Positions 1 to 7,618 are shown, counted from the stretch's first letter. The stretch is DNA of 10,490 bases from Flavobacteriaceae bacterium (GCA_020347545.1 CP070731.1:2151672-2162161), one strand, 5' to 3'. Numbers and translations: made by a program. The notes: generated by a model not told the origin, from the sequence alone.

Positions 1-654
1 ATTTTCGGCATACTCGATATTGGCAATTTCTTCGTCAACAATGAGCACCAGTTCAGTAATTTTTTTCTGGGTAACAAAAACACTGTCCAACCGTTCCTGA
101 GCAAGGGACATGATTTCATTAAGGGCCTCGATAGAAGTATTAAAACTGTCAGCTATATCTTTTGACTCCGTTCTTCCTTCAAGCTCTTTTTTCGTAAGTT
201 CCCATTTTTTTAAATCATTATAAACATCGTTGATGATCCTGCTGATTTCCTCCGACCTGTTTTTAACCGTTGACTGGTATTGATTTAAAATCGATTTGTA
301 ATTGGTCCATTCTACTTTTCTAACCTTGAGATCCCTCAGTGAAACATCCTCTCTTTTCAAAAAGGCGGAGTCCACCAGGCTGAGAATTTCAGGTGCTGCC
401 TGCACAACAATAGAGTCTATATCTGATATTTTGGAGCTTTTTTCGAGCGTCCCTTTCAATTTCAGATAAGATTGCCCCAGCTTTTCTGATTCCTCCGAAA
501 TATCCCCGATGGCAATTGCTTCCTGTGCTACAGAGGTCGTATCTGAAGATTTTGACGAATCTTGAGCGATTAAATTATGAGAACAGAAAAAAAGAAGGCA
601 CAAGCCCAATAGGAATTGAATGGAGATTTGCTTTGTAAAGGACTTTAGGGTCAT
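1..654 (-). CDS. N-terminal part of an exported coiled-coil protein, probably a large MscS-type mechanosensitive channel (runs off left edge)
   Basis: The frame is open from an ATG at 652-654 to base 1, giving 218 codons with no stop, so the C-terminal part lies outside the window. Residues 1-30 form a signal peptide: basic start, hydrophobic run near 13-24, and a probable cleavage after Ala30 (LIA|Q). From about residue 44 onward the chain is hydrophilic and strongly helical, rich in Glu, Lys, Leu and Ser, with coiled-coil character. The segment around 103-120 (VSLRDLKVRKVEW) resembles the 'LSLRDL...EW' stretch I associate with the periplasmic region of long Bacteroidota MscS/MscK-type channels, which are usually 700-850 residues with the pore at the C-terminus. 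If so, the protein would release solutes during osmotic downshock from the inner membrane. No transmembrane or MscS core is visible here, so function is inferred from the N-terminus only. It lies 113 bases downstream of tex on the same strand. Confidence 0.6.
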   Translation of the reverse strand, partial: MTLKSFTKQISIQFLLGLCLLFFCSHNLIAQDSSKSSDTTSVAQEAIAIGDISEESEKLGQSYLKLKGTLEKSSKISDIDSIVVQAAPEILSLVDSAFLKREDVSLRDLKVRKVEWTNYKSILNQYQSTVKNRSEEISRIINDVYNDLKKWELTKKELEGRTESKDIADSFNTSIEALNEIMSLAQERLDSVFVTQKKITELVLIVDEEIANIEYAEN

Positions 655-758
655 ATAGAGGAGGTTTGAAAGGAACAAGATACTTAATTTTTTTATTCCA
701 ATGCTTCCATGTGTCACCGACATATATTTATAAATCCCATAAGCTTAGCTGGAAAATT

Positions 759-778
759 AAACCATATTTAAATGGTTT
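759..778 (-). terminator. weak AT-rich hairpin at the 3' end of tex
   Basis: A perfect 7-base inverted repeat (AAACCAT at 759-765, ATGGTTT at 772-778) with a 6-base loop spans the tex stop codon. On the minus strand it is followed by AATTTTCC. The stem has only two G-C pairs and the T-tract is short, so termination here would be inefficient. It may be chance in AT-rich DNA. Confidence 0.25.
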
Positions 779-2894
779 TGTGCAATGCGAGTTGGATACG
801 TTTACGTTCCTTATCTACCTGCAAAACTTTGACAATGACTTGCTGTTGAAGAGAAACTATTTCACTGACATCTTTTACAAAAGTATCCGAAAGGTTAGAG
901 ACATGTATTAATCCATTTTCCTTGATACCAATGTCTACAAAGCAACCAAAATTGGTAATATTATTGATAATTCCAGGAAGTAAAAGGTTTTCTCTCAGAT
1001 CCTCAATACTCTTTATATTCCGGTCAAAACTGAAAATCTTTGCTTTCTCCCTTGGGTCGATGCCGGGTTTTTGCAGTTCCTTACGAATATCCTGAAGCGT
1101 GGGCAATCCAACTTCTTCAGTGCAGTATTTTTTAAGGTCGATTTTTGAGAGGAGCTCAGAGTTTCCAATTAATGAAGAAACTGAATGACCGGAATCCTTT
1201 CCTATCTTTTCAATAAGAGAATAACGTTCGGGGTGAACAGCAGAATCATCCAATGGGTTGCCTGCATTTTTAATTCTTAAAAACCCTGCACTTTGTTCAA
1301 AGGCTTTTTCACCAAGTCTTGGAACTTTTTTGATATCATTCCTCGATTCAAACGGGCCTGTCTCGTTTCGGTAGGCAACAATATTTTCGGCCAATTTGAG
1401 CCCTAGACCCGAAACATAGCTTAAAAGGGAGACACTTGCCGTATTTATATTCACCCCAATGGTGTTCACACAACTTTCAACAACCGAATCAAGGCTCCTT
1501 TTTAATTTAGACTGATCCACGTCATGTTGATATTGGCCTACGCCAATTGATTTTGGATCTATTTTCACCAATTCGGCCAAAGGGTCTGAAAGCCTTCTTC
1601 CAATCGATATTGCTCCTCTGACAGTAACATCATAGCTGGGAAACTCTTCTCTGGCAATTCGAGAGGCAGAATAAATCGAAGCTCCGGCTTCATTCACCAC
1701 ATAAACTTCAACATCTCTGTTAAATCGAATTCTTTTTACAAGACTTTCGGTTTCTCTAGAGGCCGTGCCGTTACCTATGGCTATGGCTTCTATTCGATGG
1801 GCATCAACAAGAGAACTTATTTTTTTTATTGCATTCCTGGAATCATTTTTTGGAGGATGCGGAAATATGGTTTCATTGTGCTCCAACCCTCCTTGAGAAT
1901 CCAGGCAAACGATTTTACACCCGGTTCTAAAACCAGGGTCGATGGCAAGAATTTTTTTCTCACCAAGAGGAGCTCCAAGTAATAATTGTCTTAGATTCTT
2001 CGAAAAAACGCCAATGGCCTTATCATCTGCATCTTCTTTTGCTGCCTGAAGAATTGCATTGGAAAGGGAAGGAAAAAGCAGTCTTTTAAAGGCATCTTCA
2101 ATAGCCAGATCAATTTGTACAGAGCAGTCGCCTTGACTTGAAATTACCCTTTCCTTGATCTCTCGGAGAACCTTTTCTTTGTCAATACTGATATTTAGAC
2201 GAATAAAACCTTCTCTTTCGGCTCTTAGAATGGCCAGAAGGCGATGTGAAGGACAAGATTTTAAGGCTTCTTCCCAATTGAAGTAATCTTTGAATTTTTG
2301 CGCCTTTTCCAATTCTTGTTTTGACTTGATTACCTTGGTCTGGATCCGTGCAAACTTACTGAGGTGCCATCTTATTTTATTTCTGATGCTGCTCCTTTCG
2401 TTGATCCATTCGGCTATGATGTGCCTGGCTCCTTCGAGTGCTTCCGAGTCATTAAGTTCTTTGGAAATATATCTTTTGACTATGGGTTCAAGATGATCCG
2501 CTTTCTGACTCATGATGATCTTTGCCAAGGGTTCCAATCCGTTGAGCCTTGCTTTTTCTGCTTTGGTCTTTCTCTTTTTTTTGAAAGGAAGATAGAGATC
2601 CTCAAGGGTATTCAAATCTACCGCCGAAACGATCTCAGACTGCAACTGATCGGTTAAAGCCTCTTGCTCTTTCAATGATTTTAAAATGCCTTGCTTCCTT
2701 TTTTCCAGCTCTTCAAAGTTGTTTTTGAATTCCAGAATTTTACCGATCTGTACTTCATCAAGATTTCCGGTACGTTCTTTTCTGTATCGTGAAATAAAAG
2801 GGACGGTGCAGTCTTCTTCAAGTAGCTTAATGGTATTTTCAATTCCTTTAAGGGGTAATTCGGTTTTTGAATGAATATAACTGAGTAATTGCAT
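768..2894 (-). CDS. tex: Tex family S1 RNA-binding protein (transcription accessory protein)
   Basis: The 708-residue product is close to the usual length of Tex (about 700-780). The N-terminal helical region carries the family's 'VPFISRYRKE' stretch at 31-40 and 'TLEDLYLPFKKKRKTKA' at 96-112. A YqgF/RNase H-like domain begins near 313 with ILAIDPGFRTG (315-325). The conserved VRGAISIGRRL (425-435) and DPKSIGVGQYQHDV (446-459) follow. Helix-hairpin-helix motifs lie at about 482-545 (VSGLGLKLAENI, VPRLGEKAFEQSAGFLRI), and an S1 RNA-binding domain fills about 637-705. Tex is a conserved nucleic-acid-binding protein linked to transcription and expression of toxin and stress genes in other bacteria, related to eukaryotic Spt6; its exact role here cannot be read from sequence. 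The gene has its own -7 promoter box 19 bases upstream of the ATG, so it need not depend on readthrough from the barrel-protein gene 104 bases upstream. Confidence 0.98.
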   Translation of the reverse strand: MQLLSYIHSKTELPLKGIENTIKLLEEDCTVPFISRYRKERTGNLDEVQIGKILEFKNNFEELEKRKQGILKSLKEQEALTDQLQSEIVSAVDLNTLEDLYLPFKKKRKTKAEKARLNGLEPLAKIIMSQKADHLEPIVKRYISKELNDSEALEGARHIIAEWINERSSIRNKIRWHLSKFARIQTKVIKSKQELEKAQKFKDYFNWEEALKSCPSHRLLAILRAEREGFIRLNISIDKEKVLREIKERVISSQGDCSVQIDLAIEDAFKRLLFPSLSNAILQAAKEDADDKAIGVFSKNLRQLLLGAPLGEKKILAIDPGFRTGCKIVCLDSQGGLEHNETIFPHPPKNDSRNAIKKISSLVDAHRIEAIAIGNGTASRETESLVKRIRFNRDVEVYVVNEAGASIYSASRIAREEFPSYDVTVRGAISIGRRLSDPLAELVKIDPKSIGVGQYQHDVDQSKLKRSLDSVVESCVNTIGVNINTASVSLLSYVSGLGLKLAENIVAYRNETGPFESRNDIKKVPRLGEKAFEQSAGFLRIKNAGNPLDDSAVHPERYSLIEKIGKDSGHSVSSLIGNSELLSKIDLKKYCTEEVGLPTLQDIRKELQKPGIDPREKAKIFSFDRNIKSIEDLRENLLLPGIINNITNFGCFVDIGIKENGLIHVSNLSDTFVKDVSEIVSLQQQVIVKVLQVDKERKRIQLALHKTI

Positions 2895-2913
2895 GGATCA
2901 GATTTGATACTTG

Positions 2914-2921
2914 CAAAGGTA
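2914..2921 (-). promoter_or_regulatory. Bacteroidota -7 promoter box for tex
   Basis: Read on the minus strand the site is TACCTTTG, a perfect match to the primary sigma factor -7 consensus TAnnTTTG of Bacteroidota. It ends 19 bases before the tex ATG, so transcription would start only about 12-13 bases ahead of the start codon. No good TTG -33 element is visible at the usual spacing. The assignment rests on the -7 match and the position. Confidence 0.5.
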
Positions 2922-2998
2922 TTCTTTCAAAAAGATAAACACTAAATGAAAGTGTAAAACCCAAAGAAATTTATTCTCCGGGCCTTGCTCATTTTTAC

Positions 2999-4054
2999 TT
3001 AAAGATCGAAACGAAGTCCTACAGAAATATTATTTTCTTTTCTATTTGGTTCATTAAAGATTCTGTTCAGATCATATTTCACATAAACTGAAAACGCATC
3101 CACCCCCATGTAACTGCTTATACCATAAATCAAATTACTGGTATTATAGCTTTGGGTAATCTTGTCTTTCCGTTTAGAGCCGTCTTCTGTATATTTAAGT
3201 TTTTGACGTGTTCTCAGATTAAATCCAAAGTAGCCTCCAACTCCAAATTTGAATTTTTTTCGTGTAGAATAGCGAAAATAATTTCCTTTGTCAATTTTTC
3301 GTGAGGGCCCAAATTCAAAATGGACGGGTACAACCAGATTATCCATTCGAAGTTTGGACTTGGTCAAACTTCCGGGAAATTCTTCTAAATAGGTTAGCTC
3401 TCCATCCTGGACAAAATACTTGTTATCTGTAGGGTTCAATCCATTGAACTGAAAGGCAAAACCGTATCTGAAGCGAACAGAATTGGAATTCTCGGCCAAT
3501 CGGGTGGTCCATGTCCACCCCATTTCAAAGAATTTACTTTTACCCATCTTATAAGGGGACTTGTCAATGGACTGGCCTTCAATAATAGCGTTGTTAAATC
3601 CAAAGGCAACAAGTAAATTGGAATGCGTTCTTTTGTCATATTTTTTTTGTTGTCCGGTAGAGATTTCAATCAATTGATCTTCGTCGTCAAATACCTGGAT
3701 CTTAAGTCTGGAAGGATCTTTGCCCTCTTCTACATTGGTGTCTATGGTATCTTTATAAACCCCTCCTCTTTTTGATAGCGCCACTGAATTTTCGAGGATA
3801 GCAATTTTGTTTTCAATATTTAAGGCATGTATTTCGGCAGCTTCCTCTTTGAGTTTTTCAGCTTCCGTTGAATTGATCTCCCCCTCATTGAATCGTTCAT
3901 TTATCGCCAGTACTTTTTTCTTTAAAGCTTCTTTTTCCTCTCTTATTATTTGTTCCTTTTTTTCTTGCATTGTATCTTCTTCTTCCTGCGCGGAAATTTG
4001 AGAACAAAGCATAAACTGGCCTAATAGAAATGTGAATAGAACTATTTTTTTCAT
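2999..4054 (-). CDS. outer-membrane beta-barrel protein with an N-terminal coiled coil
   Basis: The 351-residue protein has a clear signal peptide (residues 1-22, MKKIVLFTFLL..., cleavage likely at ISA|Q). Residues 23-95 are highly charged and helical (Glu/Lys-rich with heptad-like spacing) and probably form a periplasmic coiled coil. From about 143 to the end there are alternating amphipathic stretches rich in aromatics and glycine, such as LLVAFGFNNAI (147-157), VRFRYGFAFQFNG (193-205), KFGVGGYFGFNLRTR (269-283), FSVYVKYDLNRIF (321-333) and the terminal ISVGLRFDL. The last residues and spacing suit a small outer-membrane barrel of the porin/PorT-like class common in Bacteroidota. It is the last gene of the sigma / membrane protein / barrel cluster, 18 bases after the preceding stop, so it is probably cotranscribed. 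The ligand or partner is unknown. A structural or sensory role linked to the sigma system is inferred from gene order alone. Confidence 0.78.
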   Translation of the reverse strand: MKKIVLFTFLLGQFMLCSQISAQEEEDTMQEKKEQIIREEKEALKKKVLAINERFNEGEINSTEAEKLKEEAAEIHALNIENKIAILENSVALSKRGGVYKDTIDTNVEEGKDPSRLKIQVFDDEDQLIEISTGQQKKYDKRTHSNLLVAFGFNNAIIEGQSIDKSPYKMGKSKFFEMGWTWTTRLAENSNSVRFRYGFAFQFNGLNPTDNKYFVQDGELTYLEEFPGSLTKSKLRMDNLVVPVHFEFGPSRKIDKGNYFRYSTRKKFKFGVGGYFGFNLRTRQKLKYTEDGSKRKDKITQSYNTSNLIYGISSYMGVDAFSVYVKYDLNRIFNEPNRKENNISVGLRFDL

Positions 4055-4072
4055 GTTGGATATGTTAGGGAA

Positions 4073-4840
4073 TTAGTTTTCTTCTGAGGTTACGACTTCC
4101 TTGTCTTTTTTAATGGTGTTGACGATTTTCTCAATTAATTTTTGCCTTAGATCCTTGTCCAGATCATCTTCAACCGAATTCAATAACGCATCAGTATTGA
4201 CGTATTTTTTTGATGAAATCTGGCCATTTACAATGAGCTTAAGTTTGGTTTGATGCAGTAATTGATCTATTTCCTGATCTAAAAGTTCATCTTCAGCAGA
4301 ATAGTATTCTGAAGATGATAGTTCTTCAGGAATGGCTTCATTTTCTTCCACCTTAAAATCATGAACAACTGTGGAATTTAAATCATTGTCAATAGGTGAA
4401 AAGGCAACCTCCCCGGAGTTGAATTCATTTTTAGATCGATCTGTCAAAGTATTCTTTTTAGTTTCAAAAACGTTTGGGTTTTCAGCTGTTTCAATCTCTG
4501 GAACCATTGATTTCTCGGCAATTTGAGTTTCGTGAGTTCTTGATTTTTCCGAAATTTTGATTTCAGTCAGGGCATCTTTTTCGGGAATACTCTCTCTATC
4601 TTCCTTTGAAACGGGGGAAGCAATTTCCTGAGCAGGAAGGGTATTTTGCAGGGGCTGGTAATAATAAATTCCAATCGAAACCAGCAACAAAATAAATGAG
4701 GCAATTTTCAAAATCATCCAATTTCGAGCCTTCTTTTGATTTTCATGAGCTGTTAATTTTTCGTCCAGCCTTTCCCATGAACCTGAAGAAGGTTCGATCA
4801 TTCTGTTTTGAAGATGCTCTCTGTGTTTATTCGGTTTCAT
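4073..4840 (-). CDS. single-pass membrane protein, probable anti-sigma factor of the adjacent ECF sigma
   Basis: The 255-residue product has a short cytoplasmic N-terminus (about 1-40), one transmembrane helix at about 41-62 (MILKIASFILLLVSIGIYYY), and a long acidic region that should lie in the periplasm. The N-terminal PSSGSWERLDEKL (17-29) fits the 'P...W..i..kL' pattern often seen in Bacteroidota membrane proteins encoded after ECF sigma genes. Near the C-terminus, VNTDALLNSVEDDLDKDLRQKL (214-235) resembles another motif of such proteins. Residues 93-125 are three degenerate 11-residue repeats in the linker. The start codon overlaps the stop of the sigma gene (ATGA), which indicates translational coupling and fixes the start. 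By analogy with other sigma/anti-sigma pairs it would hold the sigma factor at the inner membrane until a signal arrives. There is no zinc-binding HxxxCxxC motif and no FecR-like domain that I can recognise, so the anti-sigma role is inferred. Confidence 0.68.
   Translation of the reverse strand: MKPNKHREHLQNRMIEPSSGSWERLDEKLTAHENQKKARNWMILKIASFILLLVSIGIYYYQPLQNTLPAQEIASPVSKEDRESIPEKDALTEIKISEKSRTHETQIAEKSMVPEIETAENPNVFETKKNTLTDRSKNEFNSGEVAFSPIDNDLNSTVVHDFKVEENEAIPEELSSSEYYSAEDELLDQEIDQLLHQTKLKLIVNGQISSKKYVNTDALLNSVEDDLDKDLRQKLIEKIVNTIKKDKEVVTSEEN
4466..4564 (-). repeat. three degenerate 33-base tandem repeats inside the anti-sigma-like gene
   Basis: Units at 4532-4564, 4499-4531 and 4466-4498 encode EIKISEKSRTH, ETQIAEKSMVP and EIETAENPNVF (residues 93-125). 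Each begins with Glu and keeps a (S/A)-E-(K/N) core at positions 5-7. The first two units are most alike in DNA; the third has diverged more. The repeat lies in the predicted periplasmic linker after the membrane helix. It probably arose by local duplication and drift. Confidence 0.6.
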
Positions 4841-5394
4841 AATACTTTCTTTTTTTGCTGGGATGAGATCATATCCTGTAGTGCTTTCCGAGCCCGATAG
4901 AGCTGGGTCTTACAGGTTCCGACACTTATATTCAGCATGTTGGCTATTTCAGTATGCTTGTAGCCTTCAATCACATACATATTGAATACAATTTTACAGC
5001 CTTCGGGTAACTTATTGATAAAGATTTGAAGGTCCTCAACAGCTATCTTTAGTTCTATCTCGTTATCCACGACACTTTCGTAGGATTCAATCGCATCGGT
5101 GAAAAGAAGGTTATTCTTTTTTCGTAAATAAGAGATACATTCGTAGACCATAATTTTTCGAACCCAGCCCTCAAAGCTTCCCTTCTCCGAATACTGATGA
5201 AGTTTTGTAAAGACTTTGAGAAAACCATTTAACATCACTTCCTCCGATTTTTGCAAGTCCTTTATGTAATAAGCGCATAAACTCATCATTTTTGGAGAAA
5301 ATTTTTCATACAATAATTTTTGGGCCCTTCTGTTTTTTTGAAGCGACTGCTTGATTAATTCTGAATTGCTGTTTATTTTAATTACTTTAAGCAT
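4837..5394 (-). CDS. ECF-type RNA polymerase sigma factor (sigma-70 family)
   Basis: The 185-residue protein has the two-domain layout of ECF (group 4) sigma factors. Region 2 covers about 23-95: AQKLLYEKFSPKMMSLC, then DLQKSEEVMLNGFLKVF, and GSFEGWVRKIMVYECISYLRK with the conserved W77 near the -10-recognition helices. Region 4 covers about 120-172: INKLPEGCKIVFNMYVIEGY followed by the helix-turn-helix HTEIANMLNISVGTCKTQLYRARKAL, which reads the -35 element. Length and spacing are normal for the family, with no C-terminal extension. It directs polymerase to a dedicated regulon in the cytoplasm. It is the first gene of a three-gene cluster; its stop overlaps the start of the single-pass membrane protein by four bases. 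An ECF-like promoter candidate sits 28-54 bases upstream of its ATG, so it may activate its own operon. The regulon cannot be deduced from this window. Confidence 0.95.
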   Translation of the reverse strand: MLKVIKINSNSELIKQSLQKNRRAQKLLYEKFSPKMMSLCAYYIKDLQKSEEVMLNGFLKVFTKLHQYSEKGSFEGWVRKIMVYECISYLRKKNNLLFTDAIESYESVVDNEIELKIAVEDLQIFINKLPEGCKIVFNMYVIEGYKHTEIANMLNISVGTCKTQLYRARKALQDMISSQQKKKVL

Positions 5395-5421
5395 ACTTCC
5401 AAAAGGCCTTGCATATATAAA

Positions 5422-5448
5422 GACGCAAAAATCAGTTTTAAGGTTGAC
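5422..5448 (-). promoter_or_regulatory. candidate ECF-type promoter of the sigma operon (possible autoregulation)
   Basis: On the minus strand the site reads GTCAAC (5448-5443), 17 bases, then CGTC (5425-5422). AAC in the -35 and CGTC in the -10 with 16-17 bases between are the hallmark of many ECF-sigma promoters in other bacteria, such as the SigW/SigX/SigM class of Bacillus. The -10 ends 27 bases before the sigma ATG, a sensible distance. No perfect TAnnTTTG box is seen in this 148-base spacer. The motif is short, so a chance match is possible. Confidence 0.38.
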
Positions 5449-5487
5449 AAGGATGGTTCTTTTTTTAAGAACTTCAATTTAGGGCAT

Positions 5488-5521
5488 AAAAAAACATGAA
5501 ACAAATTCCTTGTTTCATGTT
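5488..5521 (-). terminator. strong intrinsic terminator of metG
   Basis: A perfect 11-base inverted repeat (ACATGAAACAA at 5494-5504, TTGTTTCATGT at 5510-5520), extendable by one A-T pair, encloses a 5-base loop. On the minus strand the stem runs straight into a run of seven T. It lies 22 bases after the metG stop codon. It separates metG from the downstream sigma operon. On the plus strand there is no matching T-tract, so it is directional. Confidence 0.9.
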
Positions 5522-5542
5522 CTTTGCAATTGATTTTTTTTA

Positions 5543-7600
5543 TCAGCTGACTTTTTCCCCGTTGGCAACCGTATCCCCGACAGGTTCAATAAAACTGAGT
5601 TTTCCATCCTGGGTATCACTCATTAAAATCATTCCCTGACTTTCCACCCCTCTTAATTTTCTTGGAGCAAGATTTATCAGTACGGTTACTCTCTGACCTA
5701 TTATATCAGACGGATCGAAGCTTTCTGCAATGCCACTAACAATGGTTCGGGTATCAATTCCAACGTCCACTTTAAGTTTGAGAAGTTTTTTCGTTTTTGG
5801 CACTTTTTCCGCTTCAAGAATTGTTCCTATGCGAATATCCAGCTTGGTAAAATCTTCAAAACTGATGGTTTGTTTTTGAGGTTCCACTGTTACTTCACTA
5901 TTGCTCGCTTTGGAAGCTTCCAGTTTATCTATTTGCTTCTGAATTTCTGCATCTTCAATTTTAGCAAACAGAAGCGAGGCCTTGTTGATGGTATGGTCAG
6001 CAGGTAATAAAACCTTATCGGGTCCCACCGTCTGCCATCTTAAGTCAGTCTTTTGATCCAGACCCAGCATTTCCTTTAACTTTTTACTTGTAAAAGGCAG
6101 AAAAGGCTCACTCAAAACAGATAAAGCTGAAGCGATCTGAAGCGCTACATACATAATTGTCTGAACCCTTTCCGGATCTGTTTTAATTTGTTTCCACGGT
6201 TCTTCATCTGCAAGGTACTTGTTTCCTAGTCTCGCAAGGTTCATTAATTCAGAGAGTGCTTCCCGAAACCTGAACCTTTCTAAGGATTTTGAAATGATTT
6301 CAGGATACTGATGCATCATATCCATGGCTTGTTGGTCCGCTTCTGAAATAGTTCCGGCCTTTGGAACAACTCCGTTATAGTATTTGTTGGTCAAAACAAC
6401 CACTCTGTTCACAAAATTCCCGAAAATGGCAACCAGTTCGTTATTGTTTCTGGCTTGAAAATCTTTCCATGTGAAATCGTTATCCTTGGTTTCAGGTGCG
6501 TTGGCCGTTAAAACATAGCGGAGAACGTCTTGTTTTTCCGGAAAATCCTGCAGGTATTCATGAAGCCAAACGGCCCAATTTTTTGAAGTTGAGATTTTAT
6601 TTCCTTCGAGATTTAAAAATTCATTGGCAGGAACATTTTCAGGCAGAATATAACTTCCCTGAGCTTTCAGCATTGAAGGGAAAATGATACAGTGAAAAAC
6701 GATATTGTCTTTTCCTATAAAGTGCAACAACTTGGTTTCCTTATCCTTCCAAAACGGCTCCCAGTTTTTTCCTGTTTTTTCGGCCCACTCTTTAGTTGAA
6801 GATATATAACCAATCGGTGCATCAAACCAGACATAAAGAACTTTTCCCTCAGCTCCCTCAACAGGAACCGGTATTCCCCAGTCAAGATCCCGGGTTACGG
6901 CCCTTGGTTTTAAACCGTCATCTATCCAGGACTTCACCTGACCCAGAACATTGGTTTTCCAATCCTTCTTATGACCCTGGAGTATCCATTCTTCCAGCCA
7001 TTTCTCATATTCATTGAGTGGTAAATACCAATGCTTTGTTTCTTTAAGCGATGGCGCATTTCCTGTAATTACGGATTTTGGGTTGATCAGGTCCTTGGCA
7101 TTGTGACTCGTTCCGCAATTCTCGCATTGATCTCCGTAACTTTCTTCAAAACCACATTTAGGGCAGGTCCCCACCACGAATCGATCCGCTAAAAACTGTT
7201 TTGCTTTTTCGTCATAAAGTTGGGCGGAAGTTTCTTCAATAAACTTTCCATGCTTATAAAGATCCTTAAAAAATTCAGAAGCTGTCTCGTGATGAATTTT
7301 AGCTGAGGTTCTTGAATAATTATCAAAGGTAATTCCAAAATCCTGAAATGATTGTTTGATTATTTCATGGTATTTGTCCACTACGGCCTGTGGGGTTGTT
7401 CCTTCCGCTTTTGCCTTTAAGGTAATTGGCACCCCATGTTCATCAGAACCACAGACAAATGCAACTTCCTTATCATTTAACCTTAAGTATCGGGCATAAA
7501 TATCAGCCGGGACATACACCCCCGCCAAATGTCCGATATGGACCGGGCCGTTCGTATAAGGCAATGCAGCTGTTATTGTATATCTTTTGGGATCTTGCAT
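5543..7600 (-). CDS. metG: methionine--tRNA ligase (methionyl-tRNA synthetase)
   Basis: This 685-residue class I synthetase attaches methionine to tRNA-Met in the cytoplasm. The Rossmann catalytic core starts immediately with the HIGH signature (HIGHL at 21-25) after ALPYTNGPV. The connective domain holds a zinc-type knuckle with two CxxC pairs: C146/C149 and C159/C162. The KMSKS loop appears as KISTS at 335-339 (GNKISTSKNWAVW), a common variant. An anticodon-binding helical domain fills about 380-550. After a charged linker (about 550-577) there is a C-terminal tRNA-binding OB-fold of the Trbp111/EMAP type at about 580-685 (FEDFTKLDIRIGTI..., then VLINLAPRKLRGVESQGMIL), which in other MetRS proteins aids dimerisation and tRNA binding. 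Length matches the long form of the family. It is preceded by a -7 box 18 bases before the ATG and followed by a strong terminator, so it is probably a single-gene transcript. Confidence 0.99.
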   Translation of the reverse strand: MQDPKRYTITAALPYTNGPVHIGHLAGVYVPADIYARYLRLNDKEVAFVCGSDEHGVPITLKAKAEGTTPQAVVDKYHEIIKQSFQDFGITFDNYSRTSAKIHHETASEFFKDLYKHGKFIEETSAQLYDEKAKQFLADRFVVGTCPKCGFEESYGDQCENCGTSHNAKDLINPKSVITGNAPSLKETKHWYLPLNEYEKWLEEWILQGHKKDWKTNVLGQVKSWIDDGLKPRAVTRDLDWGIPVPVEGAEGKVLYVWFDAPIGYISSTKEWAEKTGKNWEPFWKDKETKLLHFIGKDNIVFHCIIFPSMLKAQGSYILPENVPANEFLNLEGNKISTSKNWAVWLHEYLQDFPEKQDVLRYVLTANAPETKDNDFTWKDFQARNNNELVAIFGNFVNRVVVLTNKYYNGVVPKAGTISEADQQAMDMMHQYPEIISKSLERFRFREALSELMNLARLGNKYLADEEPWKQIKTDPERVQTIMYVALQIASALSVLSEPFLPFTSKKLKEMLGLDQKTDLRWQTVGPDKVLLPADHTINKASLLFAKIEDAEIQKQIDKLEASKASNSEVTVEPQKQTISFEDFTKLDIRIGTILEAEKVPKTKKLLKLKVDVGIDTRTIVSGIAESFDPSDIIGQRVTVLINLAPRKLRGVESQGMILMSDTQDGKLSFIEPVGDTVANGEKVS

Positions 7601-7618
7601 GTAATAAAATTAAGACCA

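Noticed and set aside
676..701. Possible promoter for the left-edge gene: TATCTTG with an upstream TTG on the minus strand
   Set aside because: The -7 box lacks one T of TAnnTTTG and the spacing to TTG is 16 bases, shorter than usual. Near-matches are common in such AT-rich DNA.
658..911. A GAGGAGG sequence at 658-664 on the plus strand followed by an open frame from a TTG at 666
   Set aside because: It looks like a Shine-Dalgarno site, but it is one base from the TTG, Bacteroidota rarely use such sites, and the frame runs antisense into the conserved 3' end of tex with no recognisable protein.
1797..2874. Several open frames on the plus strand opposite tex
   Set aside because: They are antisense shadows of a strongly conserved coding sequence and show no domain, signal peptide or start context of their own.
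2939..2955. Small hairpin (ACACT / AGTGT) between the barrel-protein gene and tex
   Set aside because: The stem is only five pairs with a 7-base loop. A T-rich stretch follows on the minus strand, but the structure is too weak to call a terminator.
3436..4001. Open frames overlapping the barrel-protein gene on both strands
   Set aside because: They overlap the better-supported frame, which has a signal peptide and barrel strands, and they resemble no known protein.
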